DNA from: Gammaproteobacteria bacterium UBA3067 | GTDB lineage: Bacteria > Pseudomonadota > Gammaproteobacteria > Pseudomonadales > UBA3067 | DNA length: 8,435 nucleotides | Assembly: GCA_002366835.1 (NCBI GenBank) | Contig: DFBZ01000168.1 | Location: 1-8,435, forward strand | Direction: 5' to 3' | Shown: positions 1-7,588 of the stretch, piece by piece | Position numbering within the stretch: position 1 is the first letter of the stretch | Layout: the number at the start of each line of letters is the position of its first letter | Translations under genes and position numbers: made by a program | Notes under the pieces: model-generated | The model's database searches: none | What the model was told of the DNA's origin: nothing | Seen by the model: the letters and a program-made list of their open reading frames with translations, nothing else

Positions 1-69
1 GTTGTTAAGGATGGCTATATTCCGCTGCCAGCCAGTGTGGCTGAAAAAGAGCTGAAAAAGCTCAAATAA
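1..69 (+). CDS. pstS: C-terminal end of probable phosphate-binding protein PstS (partial)
   Basis: The window opens inside a reading frame that ends at TAA (67-69). Only 22 residues are visible, ending in GYIPLPASVAEKELKKLK. A final Gly-Tyr-(Ile/Val)-Pro-Leu-Pro stretch followed by a charged helix is typical of the end of periplasmic phosphate-binding proteins of the PstS family. The gene sits directly upstream of pstC-pstA-pstB-phoU, the usual place for pstS. PstS is the secreted periplasmic receptor that binds inorganic phosphate and hands it to PstC/PstA. The ligand-binding residues and signal peptide lie outside the window, so the name rests mainly on context. Another short C-terminus cannot be excluded. 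Confidence 0.7.
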   Translation, partial: VVKDGYIPLPASVAEKELKKLK

Positions 70-96
70 GACAGGCGCGAAACTCGGGTTTGGTGC

Positions 97-123
97 AAAA
101 AAGGGGGGAAGTCCCCCTTTTTT
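97..123 (+). terminator. Intrinsic terminator after pstS
   Basis: A perfect 11-bp inverted repeat pairs AAAAAAGGGGG (97-107) with CCCCCTTTTTT (113-123) around a 5-base loop. It lies 27 bases past the pstS stop. The run of T forms the 3' arm, as expected of a Rho-independent terminator. The A-run on the left would act as a U-tract for transcripts from the other strand, so it may work in both directions. It would reduce readthrough into pstC and help keep the binding protein in excess over the membrane subunits (inference). Confidence 0.85.
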
Positions 124-330
124 AGGTTTATAATTGCGCGCCCGTGTTTAGGTTGCGGTGGGTCGATACAAAAGACATCGGCCTTTGTTGATTTGTTTAA
201 GGAAGACAAACCTCAGGGATTAGGATTGCTTGGCACGATGCTAAGCACTTGAAAAGAGACCAGTTGCGTGAAGAAGCGTTGAGCCGGTCTTTTTAAAATT
301 ACGGTCACACTTACTACGTAGACTTCCCAT
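124..330 (+). other. pstS-pstC spacer / pstC leader, no gene
   Basis: No convincing gene lies here. A hairpin is visible: GCTTGGC (228-234) pairs with GCTAAGC (240-246), one G-U pair, loop ACGAT. A second possible pairing, AGACC (257-261) with GGTCT (286-290) followed by T residues, has a 24-base loop and is weak. TATAAT occurs at 129-134 but has no matching -35 element at the right distance. I find no clear Pho box (two CTGTCAT-like repeats), so phosphate control probably acts upstream of pstS. The Shine-Dalgarno region before pstC is poor. Confidence 0.4.
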
Positions 331-2556
331 ATGTCTGACTTTAACCTGTATCAAACGACCCCACGCCAGCGCCAGAGGGCAGTAGTTGACCGCTTGGCCC
401 GCTGGGGTGTTGAGCTCGGTGGCTTGAGCGTTATTCTAGCGATTGTCCTGATTTTCGCTTTTTTACTTTCCGTTGTTCTGCCAATTTTTGTTCCTGCCTC
501 TGTCGATCGCGTCGCTGAATTCTCACAGAGCAGCCTTGCGCAAAGCCAAACCAAATATCTGGGGATTTCAGAAAATGGTGAAATTGGCTTCCGCTTTTCC
601 CAGCAAGAACCCCTTCAGTTTTTTTATTCTCATGATGGAAGTTTGATAAAAAGCTTCGAGCTACCCTTTGATGGGAGGCTAAAGCGGGTTGTGCCTGTCG
701 ATAAGGAGGGGCATATTTTTGCTTTACTTGATGAAACAAACCATTTAATCCTGGTGGAAGTGAGCTACCTGGTAAGTTTTGAGTCAGGTGAGCGCGAGTT
801 AATCCCGAGAGTGGGGTTCCCTTATGGCGAAGAGTCCATCGAAATAGGAGCACTTGGTGATCCACAGTTTTTGAATGTTGAGCGGGATGAAGAAGGCCTT
901 GCTTTTGTTTATCTTAATATTGCAAATGAACTTCAGCTTGAATACTACCCTGCGGAAGAGGGGGATGAGATAGGTGAGGTTGATTCTGACTATAACTTGG
1001 AAGTGTCATTCCCAGTAGATTATCTCCTTGTTAACGATACTGCTGAGCTGGTTCTCGCTCTGAGCAAGCAGGGAGAGCTGCTTGTTTTAGACATAAAGGA
1101 TAAGGACGACCCGGAAGTGCTCGTTAATCAGTCCCTTCTCGTGGAGCCAGTTACGGTTCAAAACGCTGAATTTCTTGTGGGCGGTAGCTCTTTGATACTG
1201 GCGACTTCCGATCACGTGTTGACGCAATGGACCTTACAAAGAAAAGAGCAAGGCGACTACCGCATGGTTAGCCCAAGAAGTTTTGACTTGCCCGGTGATT
1301 CCAGTGCGCTGATTACCGAAGCGCGCCGTAAAGGTTTGCTGGTTTTTAGCGCCAAGCAAGAGCTGACGATTCTCCATACAACTGGCCAGAAAGAGCTGAT
1401 TACAACCGGCCCCCTTTTTGATAGAGCTGACAATATTGCCTTGTCTTCCCGTTCTGATGCTTTTTTGGCCGAGGTCAATCCAGGCGAGTATCGACTTTTT
1501 GACATTGATAACGAACACCCTGAGGTGACCTGGCATGGTTTATGGCAGAAGGTGTGGTATGAAGGTTACCACTCGGAAGAGTATGTGTGGCAATCCTCCT
1601 CGGCGGATGATGACTTTGAACCTAAGTTTAGCCTGGTTCCTCTAACCTTCGGAACAATGAAGGCGGCGTTTTATGCCATGCTGGTTGCCATGCCGATTGC
1701 CATCATGGGTGCGATCTATACCGCTTATTTTATGACGCCGATGATGAGAAACTGGGTGAAGCCGGGTATCGAAATCATGGAGGCCCTGCCGACAGTCATT
1801 CTGGGTTTTTTGGCGGGTCTATGGTTAGCCCCCACGCTAGAAAATCATTTGGTGGCGGTGTTTAGTCTAATTATTGTTATTCCTCTCTCTTTTCTTATTA
1901 CAGCATTGGCTTGGCAATTTATGCCACCTTCTATTCGGAATCTTGTTCCCACTGGATGGGAAGCAGCAATGTTGATGCCTGTTACGGTTGTAGCGGTACT
2001 GCTGTCTTTTGAGGTAGGGCCGTTGCTAGAGAGTGTTTTGTTTAGCGGCAATATCCAGCTTTGGTTACAGGAAAATATGGGCATTTCCTATGATCAACGT
2101 AACTCTCTGGTGGTGGGCATTGCTATGGGCTTGGCAGTTATTCCTACCATTTTTTCAATTACGGAAGACGCTGTTTACAGTGTGCCGCACCATCTCACCG
2201 AAGGTTCTCTAGCTCTGGGGGCAACGCCTTGGCAAACTCTGACCAAAGTGGTGATTTTGACAGCAAGCCCGGGTATTTTTTCGGCCGTAATGATTGGCTT
2301 GGGCCGCGCTATTGGTGAAACCATGATTGTGTTAATGGCCACTGGCAATACACCTGTCATGGATTTTAGTGTTTTTCAGGGTATGAGAACGCTGTCTGCA
2401 AATATTGCCGTAGAGCTGCCTGAGTCTGAAGTGGATAGCAGTCATTATCGTATTTTGTTTCTAGCAGCCTTGGTGCTCTTTGCTGCCACGTTTGTTTTTA
2501 ATACCGCCGCAGAAACTGTTCGCCAGCGTTTGCGTGCGCGTTATAGTAATTTGTAG
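331..2556 (+). CDS. pstC: Phosphate ABC transporter permease PstC, extended form
   Basis: Inner-membrane permease subunit that with PstA forms the phosphate channel of the Pst importer. The protein has 741 residues against about 320 in E. coli PstC. A short cytoplasmic N-terminus is followed by a first membrane helix (about 31-53). Then comes a soluble, presumably periplasmic, segment of about 380 residues (54-434), and the conserved permease domain with several helices (about 435-741). The ABC-contact EAA loop is seen around residues 620-640 (EGSLALGATPWQTL), followed by the GRAIGETM motif typical of Pst permeases. The soluble segment is rich in short beta-like strands separated by Gly/Asp turns and looks propeller-like (inference). 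The ATG at 331 has a weak ribosome site but the N-terminus fits the family. Its TAG stop lies 13 bases before pstA. Long PstC proteins are known in gammaproteobacteria; the role of the insert is not established as far as I know. Confidence 0.95.
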   Translation: MSDFNLYQTTPRQRQRAVVDRLARWGVELGGLSVILAIVLIFAFLLSVVLPIFVPASVDRVAEFSQSSLAQSQTKYLGISENGEIGFRFSQQEPLQFFYSHDGSLIKSFELPFDGRLKRVVPVDKEGHIFALLDETNHLILVEVSYLVSFESGERELIPRVGFPYGEESIEIGALGDPQFLNVERDEEGLAFVYLNIANELQLEYYPAEEGDEIGEVDSDYNLEVSFPVDYLLVNDTAELVLALSKQGELLVLDIKDKDDPEVLVNQSLLVEPVTVQNAEFLVGGSSLILATSDHVLTQWTLQRKEQGDYRMVSPRSFDLPGDSSALITEARRKGLLVFSAKQELTILHTTGQKELITTGPLFDRADNIALSSRSDAFLAEVNPGEYRLFDIDNEHPEVTWHGLWQKVWYEGYHSEEYVWQSSSADDDFEPKFSLVPLTFGTMKAAFYAMLVAMPIAIMGAIYTAYFMTPMMRNWVKPGIEIMEALPTVILGFLAGLWLAPTLENHLVAVFSLIIVIPLSFLITALAWQFMPPSIRNLVPTGWEAAMLMPVTVVAVLLSFEVGPLLESVLFSGNIQLWLQENMGISYDQRNSLVVGIAMGLAVIPTIFSITEDAVYSVPHHLTEGSLALGATPWQTLTKVVILTASPGIFSAVMIGLGRAIGETMIVLMATGNTPVMDFSVFQGMRTLSANIAVELPESEVDSSHYRILFLAALVLFAATFVFNTAAETVRQRLRARYSNL

Positions 2557-2569
2557 GGTCGAGTTGTTT

Positions 2570-4213
2570 ATGAAAAATCTTTCTAAGTGGTGGAAAAGCG
2601 GCTCCCCCTGGATCTGGTTAAATGCCGGTGCAGTAGCGATCAGCATGGTAACGGTTATTGCCTTGCTGTCGCTGATCCTTGTACGTGGTTTAGGGCATTT
2701 CTGGGCCGCCGATATTGTAGAGGTGGTTTATCAGGGCGAAGGTGGTTCCCAGAAGATCATTGGCGAGTTGATCCGCAAAGAACAGGTGGATTTAAAAAGC
2801 CTAGGTGCAGAGGCCTCAGAGATTAATAACGGTGAGCGCTGGTTACTGAAAACGGGAAACCGTGAGATTTCGGCAGATTTTCGCTGGATTGAGCAAGCAA
2901 ATGTTGTATCGGTGTCCAAGCCGAAGGAGCTTGTTGTGTTAGAGCGCAGTGAATGGGGGGCGTTCTACGGTTACCTTATTTCTGTTTCTGAAAAAGGTAA
3001 GCTTGTCGCCAAAGGTGAAAATGCCTGGAGCGAATTTAGTCAACGTGTCGAGCGAGTGGCAAGTTTGCGGAAGAAAGTGCGCCAACTTGAACGGGTTGAA
3101 ATGGGGGCGATCAACTATCAGCTGGAAAAGCTTCGCCTAAAGCGCAAAAAACTTGAGATTGATAAGGCAGATACGCCCACTGCCCTGGAAAAAATCCAAT
3201 TGGAAGAGCGGCGATTAGGTGAAGAATTTGATGTATATATGGCTGACTTGAGGGCCTTGAATCAGGAGATTGAACGGGATAGCGCCGTTTTTCAAGTTAT
3301 GAACGGTCAAGAAGTGAGTATATCGTTCGCCCATGTTATCGAAGGTTTGCGCCCGAATAGCATGGGTTACGCACAAAAAATAACCAACTATATTTCGACA
3401 TTTGTTGGTTTTCTGAAAGATGACCCGCGCGAAGCAAATACGGAAGGGGGAGTGTTTCCAGCCATCTTCGGTACCGTGGTTATGGTCTTGATTATGTCTA
3501 TTATCGTTACCCCCTTTGGCGTTGTTGCAGCGGTATACCTGCGAGAATACGCTTCTCAAGGTATTGTCACCAAAGTTGTCCGTATTGCGGTGAATAATCT
3601 CGCCGGTGTTCCATCCATCGTCTATGGTGTTTTCGGTTTAGGCTTTTTTGTCTATTTTTTAGGGGGCACGCTGGATAGTTTGTTTTACCCTGAATATGCT
3701 CCGGCCCCTTATTTGGGCACGTCCGGTTTAATGTGGGCATCGTTGACACTGGCCTTGCTCACCCTGCCCGTGGTGATTGTCTCGACCGAAGAAGGTTTGA
3801 CACGAATACCCCGGAACCTTCGCGAGGGGAGTCTGGCCCTTGGTGCAACAAAAGCTGAAACTTTGTGGAAAGTAGTACTCCCGATGGCATCCCCTTCTAT
3901 TATGACCGGGCTTATCTTAGCTGTTGCACGGGCGGCGGGTGAGGTTGCCCCATTGATGTTGGTCGGGGTGGTGAAGTTGGCGCCAGAGTTGCCCCTGGAT
4001 GGAAACTTCCCGTATTTGCATATCGAAAGAAAGTTTATGCACCTCGGGTTTCATATCTACGACGTTGGCTTCCAAAGCCCAAACGTTGAGGCTGCACAGC
4101 CGCTTGTTTATGCCACCGCATTTCTTCTGGTACTTATTATTGTAATTCTTAACTTGAGTGCCATTTTGCTTCGTAACCGTTTGCGTGAAAAATATCGCGG
4201 TGTGACCGGGTAA
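2570..4213 (+). CDS. pstA: Phosphate ABC transporter permease PstA, extended form
   Basis: Second channel subunit of the Pst importer, in the inner membrane. From the ATG at 2570 it has 547 residues, against about 300 in E. coli. One membrane helix (about 16-39) is followed by a soluble segment (about 40-290). The end of that segment (about 154-245) is strongly charged and heptad-like, rich in Lys, Arg, Glu and Leu, and should form a coiled coil. The permease domain (about 292-547) has several helices, an EAA loop at about 415-435 (REGSLALGATKAETL) and the motif ARAAGEVAPLML, typical of PstA. I chose 2570 over an in-frame ATG at 2480. The upstream start lies inside pstC and would add 30 residues unlike a PstA N-terminus, while 2570 gives the expected MKNLSKWW start with a GAG six bases upstream. 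The 34-base gap to pstB and the 13-base gap to pstC indicate one operon. Confidence 0.95.
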   Translation: MKNLSKWWKSGSPWIWLNAGAVAISMVTVIALLSLILVRGLGHFWAADIVEVVYQGEGGSQKIIGELIRKEQVDLKSLGAEASEINNGERWLLKTGNREISADFRWIEQANVVSVSKPKELVVLERSEWGAFYGYLISVSEKGKLVAKGENAWSEFSQRVERVASLRKKVRQLERVEMGAINYQLEKLRLKRKKLEIDKADTPTALEKIQLEERRLGEEFDVYMADLRALNQEIERDSAVFQVMNGQEVSISFAHVIEGLRPNSMGYAQKITNYISTFVGFLKDDPREANTEGGVFPAIFGTVVMVLIMSIIVTPFGVVAAVYLREYASQGIVTKVVRIAVNNLAGVPSIVYGVFGLGFFVYFLGGTLDSLFYPEYAPAPYLGTSGLMWASLTLALLTLPVVIVSTEEGLTRIPRNLREGSLALGATKAETLWKVVLPMASPSIMTGLILAVARAAGEVAPLMLVGVVKLAPELPLDGNFPYLHIERKFMHLGFHIYDVGFQSPNVEAAQPLVYATAFLLVLIIVILNLSAILLRNRLREKYRGVTG

Positions 4214-4247
4214 CGGTTGCCGGATAAAGATGACAGAGGTAGTTTGA

Positions 4248-5081
4248 ATGACAACAGCACAGAGACCAATCAGTGTATCCGTCTCCCCAGTGGATAACGA
4301 TAATGGTCATTTGGATATCAGCAAAGAAGTCTCGACCTTTGAGACGAAGAACCTAAAGCTTTTTTATGGCCAAAAGCAGGCCCTGCAAAGTGTTGATATT
4401 AAAATCCCTGAGCACCGTGTTACGGCGTTTATCGGCCCCAGTGGTTGCGGTAAGTCAACCTTGCTGCGGTGTTTTAATCGAATGAATGACCTCGTGGATG
4501 ATGTTCGTATTGAAGGCGAGATTTTGCTAGGTGGTAAGGATATCCACCATCCCAAGGTTGATGTGTCCAATTTGCGTCGACAAGTAGGTATGGTATTTCA
4601 GCGCCCGAACCCTTTCCCCAAGTCTATATACGAGAATGTCGCTTACGGTTTACGTCTTCAGGGTGTAAATCAGCGTTCAGTACTGGATGACAAAGTAGAA
4701 TGGGCCCTGAAGGGTGCGGCCTTATGGGACGAAGTAAAAGACAGGCTGAAAGAAAGCGCATTAGGCATGTCTGGTGGTCAGCAGCAGCGTCTTGTTATTG
4801 CGCGCACCATTGCGATTGAGCCACAGGTTCTGTTGCTTGATGAGCCAGCATCCGCCCTTGATCCTATTTCAACTTTAAAGATTGAGGAGTTGATCAACGA
4901 ATTGAAATCGCGATTCACTATTATAATCGTGACACATAATATGCAGCAGGCCGCTCGGGTTTCAGACTATACTGCATTTATGTATCTTGGAAAGCTCATT
5001 GAGTTTAATGACACATCTACGTTGTTTACCAACCCTGGTGAGCAGCAAACCGAAGACTATATCACTGGACGTTACGGTTAA
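4248..5081 (+). CDS. pstB: Phosphate import ATP-binding protein PstB
   Basis: Cytoplasmic ATPase that drives phosphate import through PstC/PstA (EC 7.3.2.1). All ABC motifs are present: Walker A GPSGCGKST (63-71), Q-loop Gln118 in VFQRPNPFPKS, signature SGGQQQR (175-181), Walker B LLLDEP (195-200) with catalytic Glu199, D-loop SALD (202-205) and switch His230. The RPNPFP(K/M)S string after the Q-loop is characteristic of PstB. Its 277 residues are slightly more than the usual 257 or so, because of a variable N-terminal extension of about 28 residues before the conserved FETKNLKLFYG. The start is supported by AGAGGT (4235-4240) seven bases upstream. The stop is four bases before phoU. Confidence 0.98.
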   Translation: MTTAQRPISVSVSPVDNDNGHLDISKEVSTFETKNLKLFYGQKQALQSVDIKIPEHRVTAFIGPSGCGKSTLLRCFNRMNDLVDDVRIEGEILLGGKDIHHPKVDVSNLRRQVGMVFQRPNPFPKSIYENVAYGLRLQGVNQRSVLDDKVEWALKGAALWDEVKDRLKESALGMSGGQQQRLVIARTIAIEPQVLLLDEPASALDPISTLKIEELINELKSRFTIIIVTHNMQQAARVSDYTAFMYLGKLIEFNDTSTLFTNPGEQQTEDYITGRYG

Positions 5082-5085
5082 AGCT

Positions 5086-5790
5086 ATGGTGCAAAAGCAT
5101 ATTTCTGAGCAATTTAATGAAGAAATGGATGATGTTCGCAATCAGGTGCTCACCATGGGAGGCATGGTTGAGGCGCAAGTGAGAGACGCTTGCGAAGCCT
5201 TGATGAGTGGAAACGTATCCATGGCCCACCGGGTGATACAAGCTGATGCGCAGGTCAATCTGATGGAGAAGAGTATTGACGGCAATTGCGTGGAAATCAT
5301 TGCTCGACGACAGCCCACTGCCGGTGACCTGCGTTTGATTATGAGTTTGCATAAAGCCATCATCGACCTTGAACGGATTGGCGATGAAGCGGCAAAAATT
5401 GCGCTAATGGCCTTGGAACTTTCAGAAATGGATCGTCCGCGCAGTGACTGTCAGGAGTTAAATCACTTGGGTGAGCACGTTCGTAAAGAGCTGCACGATG
5501 CGCTGGATTCTATGGCGCGTATGGATATTCGTTCCGCCTTGGAGGTGGCTTCAGAAGACGAAAAAGTGGACAAAGAGTATGAGTCTGTTACGCGACAGTT
5601 GATTACGCTTATTATGGAAAACCCTAGCAATGTCTCGCGCGTGTTGAATACGCTTTGGGCTGCTCGCGCACTAGAGCGCATCGGAGATCACGCTAAAAAT
5701 ATTTGTGAATATACGGTTTATGCAGTGACAGGCGAAGATGTGCGTCACCAGCCTCTTAATGAAGAAGATAAAAAAGCGCTTCTTTCCTGA
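5086..5790 (+). CDS. phoU: Phosphate signalling regulator PhoU
   Basis: Cytoplasmic regulator that works with the Pst transporter and the PhoR kinase to keep the Pho regulon off when phosphate is plentiful; it also restrains phosphate uptake. The 234 residues form two similar helical-bundle halves. Each carries the family's metal-binding E-x-x-x-D signature: LERIGDEA (Glu96, Asp100) and LERIGDHA (Glu197, Asp201). The ATG at 5086, four bases after the pstB stop, is preferred over an in-frame ATG at 4987 inside pstB. It gives the expected N-terminus (about ten residues ahead of the conserved FNEEMDDVRNQV stretch) and a normal family length. There is no strong ribosome site, so translation is probably coupled to pstB. 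It is the last gene of the pst operon. Confidence 0.97.
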   Translation: MVQKHISEQFNEEMDDVRNQVLTMGGMVEAQVRDACEALMSGNVSMAHRVIQADAQVNLMEKSIDGNCVEIIARRQPTAGDLRLIMSLHKAIIDLERIGDEAAKIALMALELSEMDRPRSDCQELNHLGEHVRKELHDALDSMARMDIRSALEVASEDEKVDKEYESVTRQLITLIMENPSNVSRVLNTLWAARALERIGDHAKNICEYTVYAVTGEDVRHQPLNEEDKKALLS

Positions 5791-5810
5791 TCTGCTGATA
5801 TTCTGATAAA

Positions 5811-5842
5811 CAAAAAACGGAAGCCTCGGCTTCCGTTTTTTG
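5811..5842 (+). terminator. Intrinsic terminator of the pst-phoU operon
   Basis: A near-perfect hairpin lies 20 bases after the phoU stop. AAAAAACGGAAGCC (5812-5825) is the exact reverse complement of GGCTTCCGTTTTTT (5828-5841), with an outer C-G pair adding one more. The practical loop is the four bases CTCG. The T-run on the 3' side makes it a strong Rho-independent terminator. The A-run on the left makes it potentially bidirectional, although no convergent gene is visible. Confidence 0.95.
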
Positions 5843-5905
5843 TTTAAGGTGCTGAGCCTTACCTAGTAAAATCGTTGCTGCATAATAACTTGGTGGCAAT
5901 GGGCA

Positions 5906-5933
5906 TTGTTTCAGAGCTTCTTCGGTTTATAAT
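5906..5933 (+). promoter_or_regulatory. Candidate sigma70 promoter for the fumarase gene
   Basis: A perfect -10 hexamer TATAAT (5928-5933) has a modest -35 match, TTGTTT (5906-5911), 16 bases upstream. Transcription would start near 5940 and give a leader of about 65 bases. A promoter is needed here because the pst terminator isolates the gene. The rest of the 215-base gap (5843-6005) shows nothing else clear. The fumarase start has only a weak purine stretch (AGAGAC) upstream. Confidence 0.5.
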
Positions 5934-6005
5934 CTCGGTGAATGCTTTTGTGACTTTTCCCTGAGAGAGCAGTACCTACAAACACCCTTACTAGAGACAA
6001 GACCC

Positions 6006-7526
6006 ATGACCCAAATTCGTCAAGATGATGTAATTCAAAGTGTGGCCGATGCCCTGCAGTATATTTCCTACTATCATCCCAAAGATTTTATTGACGCTGT
6101 TTACCAGGCTTATGAGCTGGAAGAAAGTCAGGCAGCAAAAGATGCGCTGGCACAAATTCTGGTAAATTCACGCATGTGTGCTGAAGGGCATCGGCCAATC
6201 TGCCAGGATACCGGTATCGTGACAGTCTTTGTAAAGGTGGGCATGGAAGTAAGTTGGGATGCAGAGCTTTCACTGGAAGATATGATCAACGAAGGGGTGC
6301 GAAAAGCCTATACTTATCCCGATAATATACTTCGTGCCTCCATACTGAGCGACCCAGCCGGCGCCCGTAAAAATACCAAAGATAATACGCCGGCCGTTAT
6401 TCATACCCAGATTGTTCCTGGCGATAAGCTCGATATTACTGTCGCAGCAAAAGGCGGGGGCTCTGAGAACAAATCCAAACTGGTTATGTTGAATCCGAGT
6501 GATAGCATCGTGGAATGGGTATTGAAAACCGTTCCCACCATGGGGGCGGGCTGGTGTCCACCGGGTGTTCTCGGAATAGGCGTTGGTGGAACCGCTGAAA
6601 AGGCCATGGTTTTAGCGAAAGAGTCCTTGATGGACCCCATCGATATTCAGTCGTTGATTAAAAAAGGCCCTTCTAACCGCGTGGAAGAGTTACGCTTAGA
6701 AATCTTTGAAAAGGTGAATGCTCTAGGAATAGGCGCGCAGGGATTAGGCGGTCTTACTACGGTTGTGGATGTAAAAATAAAAGATTACCCAACTCATGCT
6801 GCTTCTTTGCCTGTGGCGATGATCCCCAACTGTGCAGCAACGCGCCATACCCATTTTGTTCTGGATGGCTCCGGGCCAGCTGAATTACACGCACCGAAGC
6901 TGGAAGATTGGCCAAAAATTGACTGGGGCAGTGCGGAAGGCGCCAAGCGGGTTAACTTGGATACGGTTACCCCGGAAGAGGTTCAATCATGGCAGCCAGG
7001 GGATACCCTGCTACTAAACGGCACTATGTTAACGGGGCGTGATGCAGCGCATAAGCGTATTGCCGATTTGATGGCGAGTGGAGAAGGGCTGCCCGATGGT
7101 GTGGATTTCACCAATAAGTTTATCTATTACGTTGGCCCTGTTGATCCTGTCGGTGACGAAGTGGTTGGCCCCGCAGGCCCCACTACCGCAACGCGGATGG
7201 ATAAGTTTACCGATATGATGCTGGAGAAAACCGGCTTGATGGGTATGATCGGAAAGGCAGAGCGCGGTGATGTTGCGATAGAATCCATTAAAAAGCACAA
7301 AGCCGTGTATCTGATGGCCGTGGGCGGCGCAGCATTTTTGGTATCCAAAGCGATTCGTAAATCACGCGTTGTGGCATTTGAAGATATGGGCATGGAAGCG
7401 ATTCATGAATTTGTTGTTGAAGATATGCCCGTCACCGTCGCGGTGGACTCTTTGGGTGAGTCAGTTCATAAAACGGCCCCCAAAATTTGGCAGGCCAAAA
7501 TCGGAAAAATCCCAGTCGTTGAGTGA
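6006..7526 (+). CDS. fumA: Class I (iron-sulfur) fumarate hydratase
   Basis: Cytoplasmic TCA-cycle enzyme that interconverts fumarate and malate (EC 4.2.1.2) with an oxygen-sensitive [4Fe-4S] cluster. The 506 residues cover an N-terminal domain (about 1-285) and a C-terminal domain (about 290-506), as in class I fumarases. Three likely cluster cysteines are Cys66 in ICQDTG, Cys184 in GWCPPGV and Cys276 in IPNCAATRHTHF. Their spacing (118 and 92) closely matches other class I enzymes. Asp68, just after the first cysteine, and the GPTTATRMD segment (391-399) correspond to the active site. It is shorter than E. coli FumA/FumB (548 aa) and resembles the roughly 507-residue pseudomonad type. It appears monocistronic from its own promoter, or cotranscribed with the small gene 62 bases downstream. 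The related L-tartrate dehydratase is less likely because this is a single long chain. Confidence 0.95.
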   Translation: MTQIRQDDVIQSVADALQYISYYHPKDFIDAVYQAYELEESQAAKDALAQILVNSRMCAEGHRPICQDTGIVTVFVKVGMEVSWDAELSLEDMINEGVRKAYTYPDNILRASILSDPAGARKNTKDNTPAVIHTQIVPGDKLDITVAAKGGGSENKSKLVMLNPSDSIVEWVLKTVPTMGAGWCPPGVLGIGVGGTAEKAMVLAKESLMDPIDIQSLIKKGPSNRVEELRLEIFEKVNALGIGAQGLGGLTTVVDVKIKDYPTHAASLPVAMIPNCAATRHTHFVLDGSGPAELHAPKLEDWPKIDWGSAEGAKRVNLDTVTPEEVQSWQPGDTLLLNGTMLTGRDAAHKRIADLMASGEGLPDGVDFTNKFIYYVGPVDPVGDEVVGPAGPTTATRMDKFTDMMLEKTGLMGMIGKAERGDVAIESIKKHKAVYLMAVGGAAFLVSKAIRKSRVVAFEDMGMEAIHEFVVEDMPVTVAVDSLGESVHKTAPKIWQAKIGKIPVVE

Positions 7527-7548
7527 GTGCCTGTTGAGTCAGTGATAT

Positions 7549-7588
7549 AGGAGCTTGAGCGTTTGTAATGAACGCTCAAGCATGAAAC
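7549..7588 (+). promoter_or_regulatory. AGGAG motif and 11-bp hairpin ahead of the 7589 gene
   Basis: GCTTGAGCGTT (7553-7563) pairs perfectly with AACGCTCAAGC (7571-7581) around a 7-base loop (TGTAATG). No T-run follows on either strand, so it is not an ordinary terminator. A good Shine-Dalgarno motif, AGGAG (7549-7553), abuts the 5' foot, sharing G7553 with the outermost pair. The ATG at 7589 lies seven bases past the 3' foot. Folding would bring the two to normal spacing, whereas the linear distance (35 bases) is too long. It could instead protect the 3' end of the fumarase mRNA. Confidence 0.55.

Noticed and set aside
231..246. TGGCACG followed by GC, resembling a sigma54 promoter
   Set aside because: The GG to GC distance is one base too long and the TTGC element reads TAAGC. 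The bases are better explained by the hairpin at 228-246.
257..294. AGACC/GGTCT followed by T residues as a possible terminator before pstC
   Set aside because: Only five base pairs close a 24-base loop, so it is unlikely to be stable.
431..865. 144-codon minus-strand frame within pstC
   Set aside because: It is a shadow of the pstC coding strand, with no ribosome site or recognisable domain.
2480..2569. Upstream in-frame ATG giving a longer PstA
   Set aside because: It overlaps pstC, lacks a ribosome site and adds 30 residues unlike any PstA start; 2570 fits better.
4987..5085. Upstream in-frame ATG giving a longer PhoU
   Set aside because: It lies within pstB. The start at 5086 gives the normal PhoU length and N-terminus.
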